A DNA stretch of 64,000 nt, taken from the NCBI GenBank assembly GCA_039566865.1, contig CM076960.1, positions 18,334,501-18,398,500 of the forward strand, in the 5' to 3' direction. Source of the DNA: Aurelia coerulea (lineage: Eukaryota; Cnidaria; Scyphozoa; Semaeostomeae; Ulmaridae). Below the pieces are notes generated by a model that searched no databases, had not been told where the DNA came from, and was given only the letters and a program-made list of their open reading frames with translations. Both the position numbers and the translations under genes were made by a program. Each line of letters begins with the position of its first letter. Position 1 is the first letter of the stretch. Shown here one piece after another: positions 45,228-55,750 of the stretch.

Positions 45228-45379
45228 TCTATGCACGCTCAACCAGCGTTGCCTCCGTGCAGCCTTAACTCCTCCTCAGAGGTTGAGGTTGGACGCAGGC
45301 TAAACCAGCGGTGCTTCAATGTTTGCCTCAAGCACTTCAATTTAGGATTCTTAATTTCGCGGCCCATGAACTGCGAATG

Positions 45380-45475
45380 CTCTTTCCTCCGCAGAGGCAT
45401 TCAAAGGGCGAGAGACGATCAAGCGAAGAAGTGCCGTGTAGACGGTGCCACGATACCTCTGCGGAGGAGAGTGCC
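45380..45475. repeat. hairpin with CCTCCGCAGAGG arms
   Basis: CCTCCGCAGAGG at 45388-45399 is matched by CCTCTGCGGAGG at 45456-45467. The word ctccgcag also marks the CATGGGTAG MITE family. The surrounding stretch (45228-46180) shows nothing else. Confidence 0.55.
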
Positions 45476-46185
45476 AAGAATAATTCACATGCAGTAATTT
45501 AACAAAAAAATGCAAATCCGTGAGTTGCCAATAAGTGTCCATTGATTTAATTGTAAGCCACTCGCTCCTAGTTCCTTGTTGTTAACCAAGAAGCATAGGT
45601 ACAAATTCTTATTAACTGTCAAAGTGACATACCCACATGAAATTCAACCAATCAGATTGCAACAACACGACAACAAACATACAATTTTGGCCCATTTTAT
45701 GCTGATCGAAAAAAACAATTCCAAATTCGAATAACTACAAAATTCCAAACCATTTTTGAAATCATGAGGTAACTCATCCTCGCCCAAATACGGTTTGACC
45801 ACTCTCTATCTCTATATTCTAACCCCAACAATTTAGTATCAGCGAGGAACAGATCCACAAAATTTTCAATATTTTTTTCGTTCATATCATCTATTCATTT
45901 TATATCAAATCGCAACAAACTCTCACAAAATTCAAATAGAAACATTAGCAAAACAAATCTATGATATAAATATTTCAAGTTCATTGCATTTTCGTTCATA
46001 CAATTAATCTACCAGCACCAAACAAGAGTATGCACTCAATCTACCGGTGTATATAAGTTCATTTTAAATATATAATCCCTATAGAATACACCTGATGGCC
46101 TGACAATTCCAATTTAATGTACAGTGAAAGCTCTACGATCGACTTGATGAAGTTTATCGATGAAGTTTCCAAAACTTGATCAAAT

Positions 46186-46368
46186 CATGGGTAGTTAGAT
46201 GCTGCAGTTGTGCTTAAATCCCACAGCTTCGTTCTTTTGCGGGGGAAAACATTATTTACTCATTTTCGTTACCTCCTCCGCAGAACTTCAGAAATTACTC
46301 CTCCGCAGCTACATAATATTTGGAGTGCCTTTTCATAGAAGCACACCAGCAGTTTCTAGCTACCCATG
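46186..46368. mobile_element. CATGGGTAG foldback MITE, copy 3
   Basis: Ends CATGGGTAGTTAGATGCTGC and ...CTAGCTACCCATG; a perfect 7 bp duplication ATCAAAT at 46179-46185 and 46369-46375. The interior is diverged from copies 1 and 2 but keeps cctccgcag. Confidence 0.92.
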
Positions 46369-46397
46369 ATCAAATTTAGTAATTTAGTGGTCTATGT

Positions 46398-46488
46398 AGA
46401 CTTTTCCAAGTCTCACTTTCTTTCCTGTTGAGCGATAAATTTTTATCGCTCTATCGGCTGAGAAAAGAAAGTGAGGCTTGGACAAGTG
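46398..46488. repeat. 91-base hairpin with inner 22 bp palindrome
   Basis: ccaagtctcactttcttt pairs with aaagaaagtgaggcttgg; the centre contains gagcgataaa/ttttatcgctc, itself palindromic. Related words occur near 32410. Confidence 0.6.
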
Positions 46489-46761
46489 CATGTTCTATGG
46501 GACCTGAAATATTACGAAAAAGTTTTAACAAAACTGTCATGCAATTTAGAGAGACCAACTGATTTGACTCCCTTTCATCGTTCAGTTGAAGATACAACGT
46601 TGAAATCAATAAATGAAACAGTAGGAGAGTATTTTACCGCTGGGCTACTTTCACCTCAAAGCTACCGACGGGGTAAAATGGGATTAGATAGGTAGCTAGT
46701 TTGTATCATAGGTAGCTAGACACTGCTGGTGTGCTTCTTTGTACGAGCGCTGGACCTAATA

Positions 46762-47370
46762 CCGGGTGTCCCAATACCCATGTATACAGATTTGGTTGAC
46801 TCCAGCGATGTGAATTTAGCTTAAATCAATGTCCAATCACTCTAAAAATGTTCCTCGATAGTTAACTTGAACATAGATACCTTATTTGTTGGTATTGGTA
46901 CTTTGAGAGCAGAAATATCAATCTTGAAAGCTCACACTTGCCTCTTCCTGCAAACCAGAGTTTTAGCCTTTTGGGCTAAGCAATTTCGTAAGGCACAGCG
47001 TATAAATCAATGATAGGCTTGATAAAATTTGAGCAATATTAGATCTTGTGTTATTCTGTTTTGCAGAAGTCACTCCCAGTCACCTATCGGGAAGTTTCTT
47101 AATTTTCCATTAATTTTATTTCTTAATTTCGATGTGCTTCGGGAATTAGCTTAGGCCAAATGGCCAAAGCTCTGGTTTGCAAGTGGACGCAAATTTGAGC
47201 TTTCAAGATTCATATTTCTGCTCTCAAAGCATCAAGACCAACAAACGAGGTTTCTATGTTCAAGTTAACTATTGGAGAACATTTTGAGAGTGATTAGCCA
47301 TTGATTAAAGCTAAATTCACATTGCTGCTGGAGTCAACCAAATCTGTAAACATTTTTTTGGGACACCCGG
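46762..47370. mobile_element. TA-flanked foldback MITE, CCGGGTGTCCCA end, copy B (nested)
   Basis: TA at 46760-46761 and 47371-47372. The ends CCGGGTGTCCCA match exactly; the arms then share acagatttggttgactccag and gtgaatttagct. Arms are nearly 300 bases. Half of a relative is at 20455-20649. Confidence 0.93.
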
Positions 47371-47399
47371 TATGTACCTGCGGAGAAATCATTTCTATA

Positions 47400-47991
47400 C
47401 CGGGTGTCCCAAAATGATGTGTTATCGTTTGATTGCTGATATCTTCATGACCAATGAACCGATTTTCAAAAATTTTATTTTATCTGATTACCGAAAGGCT
47501 AAATTGTATTTGAGGATGTTGGCTGTGGTTTAGGTCAATTTTGTCATGTCCAAAAGAAGATTGATAAAGCTGCTCAAATTCAAGCATTAGATAGCATGAA
47601 AAAGAAACGGCCTTCTTTGTCTGTCAATATTTTAGATGTGATGCAAAAGGCTGAAGTTTTATGTCGTCGATAGAATATATGGCGTTCAGAAAATGCAAAT
47701 TCAGTTAATACTGAGTTCAGAGAATACGAATACGAGTTCAGCTTTTGTATCACATCTAACATGCTGACTGGAAAAATAGACCGTTTCTTTCTCATGCCAT
47801 CTAAGACTTGATATTGAGCAGGTTTATTGATCTTCTTTTCGACATGAAAACGCCGTGGTAAAACCACAACCAACATCTAAAATACAATTTAGCCTTTAGG
47901 CAATAAAATAAAGCAAAGTTTTGGAAAATCGGTTCGTTGGTTATGGACATGTAAGCAATCAAACAGTAATACATCATTTTGGGACACCCGG
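47400..47991. mobile_element. TA-flanked foldback MITE, CCGGGTGTCCCA end, copy C (nested)
   Basis: TA at 47398-47399 and 47992-47993. The ends CCGGGTGTCCCAAAATGATG are complemented at the right; the arms continue gtttgattgct and aaccgattttc. The interior is unrelated to copies A and B. It lies only 27 bases from copy B, within the same host element. Confidence 0.93.
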
Positions 47992-48100
47992 TAGTTCTGC
48001 GGAGGAGGTAACGACTCCTCCATAGTAGAAAATAATTTGTTCCTCCGCAAAAAAACAAAGTTGTGATCAAGCACAACTGCGGCATCTAACACTACCCATG

Positions 48101-48671
48101 ATCTAAGTGGATATGTTGGCTATACAGTTTATAGGAATGTGATGAATGATTTGAGGGCAACAGGCTTTCGATCGTCTAAACCTTTTTTCTCACCCGGAGG
48201 ATGAAATCTTTATCAGTCAGGTTAACGCTGTATAAACAACAGATCACTACTGCAGATTTCTCTTCAATGTCATAGATAACATTGAGTTGAGACCTCCCAT
48301 GCAAAAGTTTATCTTAACGTGAATATAAGAGAAATATAACCTTAAATTATTTGGGTGGCATTGGTGTTAGAGAGATCAAGCGTTCAGAACTGATAAAGAT
48401 TGCAACCGGTTGGAGGGTCTCTCAGATTTCACAAACCTGTATAGTTGACATGAAAATCTACCCATGCATGGGGTCCCTATTCCGACGTTGAATTTTGAAA
48501 AGAGTCGAACAATGGTCATAGCCTAGTTATGGTAAGGCCCTGCATTCAAGAAACAAAGTTTTAAATTGAGCATGAATGTTTCCCAGCACAAGGCTTTAAT
48601 TAAGGAGCTCTATGGCGAATTTTGATTGCAAAAGGTCGATTCTAATAATCCATTTACACTACTTTCAAGTT
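48101..48671. other. intergenic stretch, nothing recognised
   Basis: No supported feature. Confidence 0.35.
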
Positions 48672-48790
48672 AAACCAGCTTAAATGAAACTAGGTTATCA
48701 CTCGTTGCATTCTAATTGGTCCATCCAACAAATTGAATTAATTTGATTGGTTGAAATTTAACCTGGTTTAGATCTAGTTGGTTTAACTGC
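48672..48790. repeat. short foldback, ttaaaccag arms
   Basis: gttaaaccagcttaaatgaaac..aggtt on the left is complemented by aacctggtttagatctagtt..ggtttaac on the right. Non-coding. Confidence 0.5.
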
Positions 48791-48864
48791 GTCAGTGTAA
48801 GTGAGGTATCATTCTCGAAGAATTCTTTAGCTGCAAATAAGGCCCATACTTGGCATTAGTAATA

Positions 48865-49010
48865 GGCGATCGCGCTAAAGATGGTGTCAGACAATGTTTA
48901 GCCATCATCCTTTGCGTTTCATGATAAATCGACCTCAAATTAATCAACATTCTTTCATATAAAAAGAATTATTGTAAACAATTCCCTGACGCCATCTTTA
49001 GCGAGATCGG
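48865..49010. repeat. foldback with gcgctaaagatggtgtcag arms
   Basis: gcgatcgcgctaaagatggt and gtcag..aatgttta are complemented by taaacaatt, ctgacgccatctttagcgag and atcgg. A single such arm occurs near 11352. Confidence 0.65.
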
Positions 49011-49030
49011 AAATTGACAGATCGATTTAA

Positions 49031-49535
49031 AGGTGGTGTGAAGCGAAAATTTTTATTGATGCAAATGAATAGCGCAGTTGAATGATAAAGAATGTCGTTT
49101 ATATTTTTTTGATACCTCATTTCGTTTTCAAGTTATCCATTGATGTTAAGTTGCAGCTGATGACGTCATTTTGTTTGCAGATTTATAGGATAACATATGG
49201 AAATATAACTGTATCTGATTTTGAAAGGTTACAGTGGTAAGAAATATTTCAGCTGAGCTGAATACATGTTATATAAATTGCCTCATGACTTAATATGATG
49301 GTTAGAAAGGCATGCTGATTGTACAAAGTTTTTTAATTAGATTTCTCTTTGGAAACATGACCAACCTTGTATACTTTCTTTACATTTTGCAAACAAAATG
49401 ACGTCATCAGCAAATCGTACAAAACAGTGGATAACTCTGAAATGAAATAAGGTATCAAAAAATTTAAACGACATTCTTTATCATTCAACTGCGCTATTCA
49501 ATTGCATCAATAAAAATTTTCGCTTCACACCACCT
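49031..49535. mobile_element. TTAA-flanked MITE, AGGTGGTGTGAAGCG family
   Basis: TTAA at 49027-49030 and 49536-49539 frames AGGTGGTGTGAAGCGAAAAT and its exact complement. Arms are about 150 bases and include gaatgtcgttta and aaaatgacgtcatcagc-like sequence. Piggybac/Kolobok-like target. Confidence 0.92.
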
Positions 49536-49808
49536 TTAAAGTTGCTGAGATCTGGAAACGAGCTTTCTCATGCCCGATCTTAATGCTATTAGCAGTGCTG
49601 TAACTTGGGTAGCTTACGTAAGAACCTTCTTGTAGCTATCTAAAAACCGCAAATTTTATTGTCTAAATATTGTCAAAACAACCAAATATACTGTTGGGGC
49701 TCATTGCAGTCTGGGGGTCCTATTTTTTGCAATAAAGGTAACTTGTGTCTGTTATACAACTGCATGAGAAGTTCCTATACATGGTTTCCTTAATGCAGGG
49801 CCTCGTTA

Positions 49809-49995
49809 CAATAGACCTTTTAGCTATTCAGGAAAGAATCAGAATCGAACAAACTTTTGCAACACTTTGTAGAATTTTCGAATGTGCACAATAGTGATAG
49901 AAGCTCTAACGCCACTCGATCGAACGTAACGTATAAAAATGTATAAAAATAACGTTCGATCCAGGCTCCTTTTAGAATAGCTAAAAGGTCTATTG
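49809..49995. repeat. hairpin element with perfect 21 bp arms
   Basis: The arm caatagaccttttagctatt plus c (49809-49829) is exactly complemented at 49975-49995. Inside, atcgaacgta and taacgttcgat form a second inverted pair. It is just downstream of the minus-strand gene ending at 50057, possibly in its 3'UTR. Confidence 0.75.
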
Positions 49996-50056
49996 AAAAC
50001 ATCCCTTGCATAAGAATTGAAGAAAATTGAAAAATGAAACGAAGAAACTCACGATG

Positions 50057-53000
50057 TCATACGGCAGTTTCTGGTATGATTCGTCCAGAAGATGATGAGC
50101 TACTTAGTCCAATATTGTCTCTTTTATAATCAAACGAGTATTCTTCGATCCTCTTTCTCCTACTGTACGCATCAGTGTTCAATGTGGGCGAAAATCTTGT
50201 GGTGGATGAGTAGCCCTGGCCGGTCAAGTCCAGAGAGGGTTTATATGAAGAGTAACTCCTACTGCTTTGTCCGTACAAATAGTCATTCGTGTTTCTGCTT
50301 GATAGATAATCATAACTACTGCTGAGCCTTTTAGACCGTGCAGGCTTTGGTGAATACCAAGGTATTCCTTCCGGCATATCATAAAATGGCGTACCGGGTG
50401 ACTCTGGTTCACTCTCACTCTCGGAATAATAGAATTCTGGCTTCGGATTCCTCTTCTGATAATCGAGAAGTGTTGTTGCTTTTGCTAAGAGGCGTTCTGC
50501 ATCAAATGCCTTTCTCCATTCCTCCTCCGTATCTGGGTATCCAATGCTATCATTCACTGTCAGCCTCTCTACGACGTCGTCGAAGACCGCATGGACATCT
50601 TCAGACTCGTCTCGAATGCCGGTTATTGCTCGGTTCAAGCTACGGTAACTTGTTGACAAAGCATTCGCTCTGGTATCCAGTGATTCAGTCCGGTACTTCC
50701 AACCCTCAGTCCTCCGCAGCAATCGCTCGAACTGTCTTTTCACGTCATCGACTGTATCTCGCAAAGGATCAGGCGCTTTAACACGTGAACCATAACTTGT
50801 ACCCCTGTAGTTGCCATCTGAAACGGCGAATACGTCAGCAAGGTTGACTGATTTAGGCCGTTCGCGGAAATGTTTACTCCGCAAGCGACGTTCAACGGCA
50901 GACTTCTTTCGCAAGCCTGTTTTGATGTCTTCAGAATCGAGGTTGATTTTTGGCCTCGTTTTAGATTTGCGACGAGAGTAAGCCGCCAGAATGAGATCAT
51001 CGTCATCATCATCATCATTGTCGAAGCTTTTCCCAGAAGACAAAGGTCTATGTGAAGTTTCTTCTTTCATGTAGTAAAAAGAGGAGGGCCTAGCTGGTGG
51101 CGCATGTTCCTTCTTGCGTCTTCGCACAACTGTATCTGCACCCGTTGCAATATTCTCTTTGTTCCCCTCATCTTCTTCGTCCAAAACTGCAATATTTGAT
51201 GCAAATGATGGCGTCAGCATGCTTTCTTTCGATTGATCAACAAACACAGGAGATTTAGGCCTTTCATCCGTTGGCTCTGATACTGTTATTTCAAATGCTG
51301 GTGCTTTTTGTTCAGGTTTATTCAAATCACTAAACATAGTTTGCTGCTGGCTTTCCCTTCGTCTGTAGCTAGCACGTTCGCTTTTCTTTTTATCGTCTGC
51401 AGCATCAACACTCTCTGTCTTGCTCTTTCTCCAATTATAACTCGTCTCATCAGGCATCGAAAAATCCATCAAATGGCTCGGTTTTTTAGGCACACTAACA
51501 GACCAATTTCCTCTGTATGCAGCACTATCTTTTTTCTCATCTTCAACCATGAACATAGACTTTGGTCGGCGCCATTTTCGATCAGCCTCACTTGTATCAT
51601 CATTGCTAACTTTCGTTGTAAAGTTCTGCTTATATTCGTGGTCATTACGTGGCTTGTATTTTTCCCAAACGGAGGAGCTCCGATCTAGATCAGTGTCCTC
51701 TTTTGATATTTGCTTGAATTTCGATAAACTGTCTGTGAAATCGATTGGCTTGCGACCATCGTACAGAGATTTAGGCCGCGTTTTCGCGAATGATTCTCTC
51801 TTTGTCAGTACAGACGATTCTTGGCTTGCGTTATAAGAGGATTCCTCCACATAGGATTTATAATCAGATTCGCGTTGCTCCTCCGTTTTCTTCTCCCCAG
51901 ATTCAATTTTTGACTCAACAATTTTAGGATCATTAGGACTTCTCGAACCTGCTTTGTTTTGGTTAGTTGGCTGTGTCAAAATATTCTTGCGCTCTTCTTT
52001 TTTCTCATTTTTCCTTCCCAAGAAGCGTTTCTTCCATTCATTGAAACTGTTCTCTACCTCCTCCACAGAGGCAACCACTTCATTAATAATCTCAGTTGGA
52101 CTCTTCAACTCAGAAGATTGTTGAGTCTCGAGACTGCCCGAAGTTGCTCCTAAAATATCATCAGGTGTTCTGCTACCCCTGCTTTGTTTTCTGTTAGCTG
52201 TCTCGCTTTCATCTTTTTTCTGATCGAGGTCGAGGTCACGTAACAAATTTTTCATGCCATCATTTTCTTTAGTGTCAATTTTGTCTCTTTTCCCTGCTCC
52301 ATTTCGGTTCTCTTCGTCTTCAAGTGGCACTTTGATGGGGTCCATGTCATACCTTCTGTACCTTCCAAACGCAGTGGTTTCCCTACTCTCATTAATACTC
52401 GTCTTTTCTTTACTTTCTCTAGTCTCTATGCCTTCAGCTCTCTTTTCTCGCCCGTACACCAACCCATAATCTCTATTCTCCCTGCTATCTTTGTTCGTTG
52501 TACTTTCCTTTCTATCCCTTGCTTCCCTGTTCTCTCTACTGTCTTTCCTGTCCCAGCCATCCCCTCTGCTCTCTTTTCTGTACTCTCTACCATATTCCTT
52601 TCTCTGGCTCTCATGACCATCTCTTCTATCACATCAATACTGTCTCTACTGTCTTTCCTGTCCCAGCCATCCCCTCTGCTCTCTCTTCTGTATTCTCTGA
52701 CATAATCTTTACTCCTGCTCTCGTAAACATCCCTTCTTTCACTGCTCTCCTTGCTGTCTCTGCTCTCTTTTCTCTCCCATCCTTCCCCTCTCCCATCTTT
52801 CCTGTACTCCCTACTCTGATCTCTCCTCCTAATCTCAGAAGCCTCCCTTCTCCTGTCACTCCTTGGACTCCTCTCGGCTTTAACCTCACTATCATTACGA
52901 GACCAGCTTCGTTTATCATTCCCATCATCTGTAGGATAAACAGCTCTTGGCTTCCTCAACACAAACGGTTCTTGTTCGCTTAATGCTTGACTGTGGTTAC

Positions 53001-53925
53001 TCTTTTCAGAACAAGCGGTGTCTTGAGACTCGGATCTTCGTAACCTTTGCCTTCTTTCTCGTCGAGGTGTGGTGGGCTTATCTAAATATGATGGCGTCAT
53101 GTCATAATCTTTTCGAAATCCACTTCTTTTCTCTTCAATATACAAAGATCGTGGCCTTCTGTCTCTTCTCTTTGATCTCTCCTTTCTCGATGTTTCACTC
53201 ACATTATCATACGGACTAGCAGATCTGGAACTCTCAGCTTTCCCGCCAAAACTCGAATCCGACTTTATCGATAGCGTATCATCACCTTGTAAGGATTTCT
53301 GTCTTCTCGTAGCAGAAGTCCTACGGCCAGTTCTGGTGTCGCCATTTTCCATTTTTTGTTGCCGTTCGGTGCTCTCGTCTCTACGATATGACGAATATTT
53401 TCTCGCTCTTCTAGGCCCTGACGCATCATCTATACTTTCTGATCCTCCATGTCTCGATTCATACTCATTGTTATAATTATGATCTTTGTTCCTATCTCTG
53501 TGTGAATACTGCTCATCTCCACCGCCAGTACTGTGTTCAATCCTACCAACCATACCCGACGGTCTCTCAGATTTTTCGCCACCTAAAATCTTGCGCCAGT
53601 GTCGTGGACTTTTTGTTGCTCCTCTTTCTCGCCGATTTCTGTCGAGAATTTCCTGAACTGATGGCGGCTCATTAATATTCCTCAAAAATGCCTCACGATT
53701 TTCAATATCATTATTCAATTCTTGACTGGTTCTGTCTAGGAATGCAGATCTCGGCCTAGGCCTATCTGTTGGGCCCTCGTCATGTTTCGATCGCCGTAAA
53801 AACCTGCTTTTCCATGTTTTCTGATGTTCGGGATCTTCAGTATTCTTGGATGAATTCAACGTTTGTTTTGATTCGTTCGAATCTGGTGTTTTGGTCTTTC
53901 GAAATCGTGATCTCCACGAAGACAT
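50057..53925 (-). CDS. large disordered Arg/Ser-rich protein with recurring short motifs (reading frame broken once)
   Basis: The frame from ATG 53925 runs about 430 codons (MSSWRSRFRKTK...). Near 52640-52620 the coding signal moves to another frame (DRRDGHES...), which is open to the TGA at 50057, some 860 codons more. Both halves have the same composition and motifs, so this is one gene. Recurring motifs: W-(K/R)-(S/K)-R-F three times (SWRSRF, TWKSRF, EWKKRF) and (R/K)-P-(K/R)-S-hydrophobic about eight times (RPRSAF, RPRSLY, RPKSLY, RPKSMF, RPKSVN). A run of seven Asp lies near 51010. A helical stretch (DDVKRQFERLLRRTEGWKYR) is near the C-terminus, which ends IIPETAV, a class I PDZ-ligand form. 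It may be a cytoskeletal scaffold; family unknown. Confidence 0.75.
52560..52780 (-). repeat. coding tandem repeat (RESRGDGWDRKDSRD) and frame break
   Basis: About four degenerate units of roughly 100-130 bases encode YxREYRRESRGDGWDRKDSR-like peptides. Between two units, AGAGACAG and GA(T/A)AGAAG are separated by 9 bases in one and 13 in the other, so the frames differ. The third frame is also open here. This is a natural place for slippage or for an assembly error. Confidence 0.7.
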
Positions 53926-55331
53926 TCCGATCTGATATTTCTTTCAGTGTTTCTTTATTGTTTACAAGATCACGATATGTCAAATTTCACGTATTATCTA
54001 TGTGTGTACATGGCATGTTTTTTTCACTATTTTAGTAGATATTTCAACGTTTGTTTAACCATCCTGTATAAAAGCTCTCGTCTTGTTTTCATCAAAGAAT
54101 GTTAAAATATTGAGGACGAATTTCCAAACTGTTCTTTTGAGTCCTTCGATTGATGCTTTCTTGCTCGTGTCGAGTTCTTCACGTTTTTCGTTGGTATCAT
54201 AGCATATTTTCACCAATCTTCAGTGACATCACCCCTCTTATTTTGATCTCCGATCAAGAGATTCTTGATGATAAATTTCCAGTGTGTTCCGTCACTGCTC
54301 CCACACAGTATTTCAAGAGAGTTTGTTCTAATTCGTAACGAATTTTTCAATCGATATTCCAACATATGTTCATCCAATATGAATCACCCTTTCGTCTTGT
54401 TTTTATGTGAGATCGAAAGACCTCTGAGGATGAATGTTAGAAGCCGTTTCTAAGATTCTTTCAACTGAATCTGAAGGAATTAATACAAGATTTTAGGCTC
54501 GATTTGCTTGATGCTATTCTTCGCAGAATTAATTCGTTAATGTACGACGCAGCAGACTATCACTAAGACACAATCAAATTTTAAACCTTTATTATTCTCC
54601 ACAACTCAGCCAGGTTTTTGATTTGTTCATAAAAGATTTCCTAGCCTCCTACTTTCCTCATTCAATCGCCTTTTCATCCGTATTTAGGGGGTATCGACTA
54701 CAGTCAGTTGACGTTTTACTTGCTTCTATTTTTATGGCCACTACATCGAAGCTCCGGACAGAATCGGGCAGAAATTTATTAAAGCCAAAACACCTTAGTT
54801 TAACCTTGGTGAGAAATTTGTCTTCATCGCCAGGAAAAAGGTCCTTTTGACGCTAGAATCTTGGAAAATTGCTTTTCACCAAAATAACGACGATCTGTTT
54901 TTTCTTCTTAATCTGCTGTCGAACACAACAAGTCTCCTATGTTTTTCCAATGCTTTTCCATTGAGGTTACCCCTGCAAAACCCATAGCTATTATTGCATC
55001 TATCTCTTACAGAAAGTTGTAGGCCACCTTGACAAAGGCCTCCACAATCTCATGTTTGAATATAGTTAGGGAGGGGATAGAAATGGAGAAATGGCTGAGA
55101 GCTCGCCCCTTTGCTCTCTTTAAATTGAAACGATACACACCAATGCAGTACCGCCTTTGTGCCTTACCCTTTATGAAATGCACACTCTGCTGCGAAAATA
55201 CGCACAAAGGACTTGCACAGTTGGTGAAATACGGAATACCTAGCCCATTTAAACCCTTTCTCGAATCGTCCTTTCAAGGCACTGTTCTGCTGAAATATTT
55301 GTTTTTACTCTCCTTCTTTTCGTGTTAGCAT
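53926..55331. other. 5' flank of the disordered-protein gene
   Basis: Presumed promoter region for the minus-strand gene. No gene or bounded repeat recognised; short frames lack support. Confidence 0.35.
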
Positions 55332-55750
55332 CACGGGGGGGGGGGGGAGGGGGGTTCTTGGCAAAATTTTGGGTAGGGGTCTGCTGCGACCATATTCAAA
55401 ATGGTACCGTTGGCTACACTAATTTTTACGAAAATGGTACCCTTGGCTAGACCAATTTGACCATTCTCGACCAATTTTTACGAAAATGGTACCCTTGGTT
55501 AGACCAATTTTGACCATTTCCTGGACCAATATTGTCAAATTTGTACCAAATATGATATCATGACCGTTTGCTTGACCAATATTGTCAAAAATGATACCCT
55601 TGGCTAGACCGTTGCTAGGCCAAAATTGCAAAAAAGTATACCTTTGGCTAGACTAGAAGTCCGAAAAAGTATACCCTTCGTCACGGCACATCCCCAGGTA
55701 CCTTTACTATGGAAGAACATTATGGAAGAGCACCCCCCCCCCCCCCCGTG
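55332..55750. mobile_element. hAT-like poly-G foldback MITE, copy C
   Basis: CACGGGG... and a run of 12 G, ending in a long C run and CCCCGTG. Flanks GTTAGCAT at 55324-55331 and 55751-55758 give a perfect 8 bp duplication. The interior iterates aaatggtacccttggctaga and accaatttt words. Non-coding. Confidence 0.88.

Larger units (their letters stand above)
46707..48100. mobile_element. CATGGGTAG MITE, copy 4, split by two nested elements
   Basis: The left piece is cataggtagctagacactgc...gcgctggacc; the middle piece 47373-47397 is tgtacctgcggagaaatcat...; the right piece is gttctgcggaggaggtaacg ... actacccatg. Put in order, the pieces follow the layout of copies 1-3 (gcgctgga, tctgcgg, tactgcggagga). 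No clear 7 bp target duplication remains. Confidence 0.82.

Noticed and set aside
50338..53219. Several plus-strand frames of 60-161 codons
   Set aside because: Antisense shadows of the disordered-protein gene, made long by its repetitive, purine-rich coding strand.
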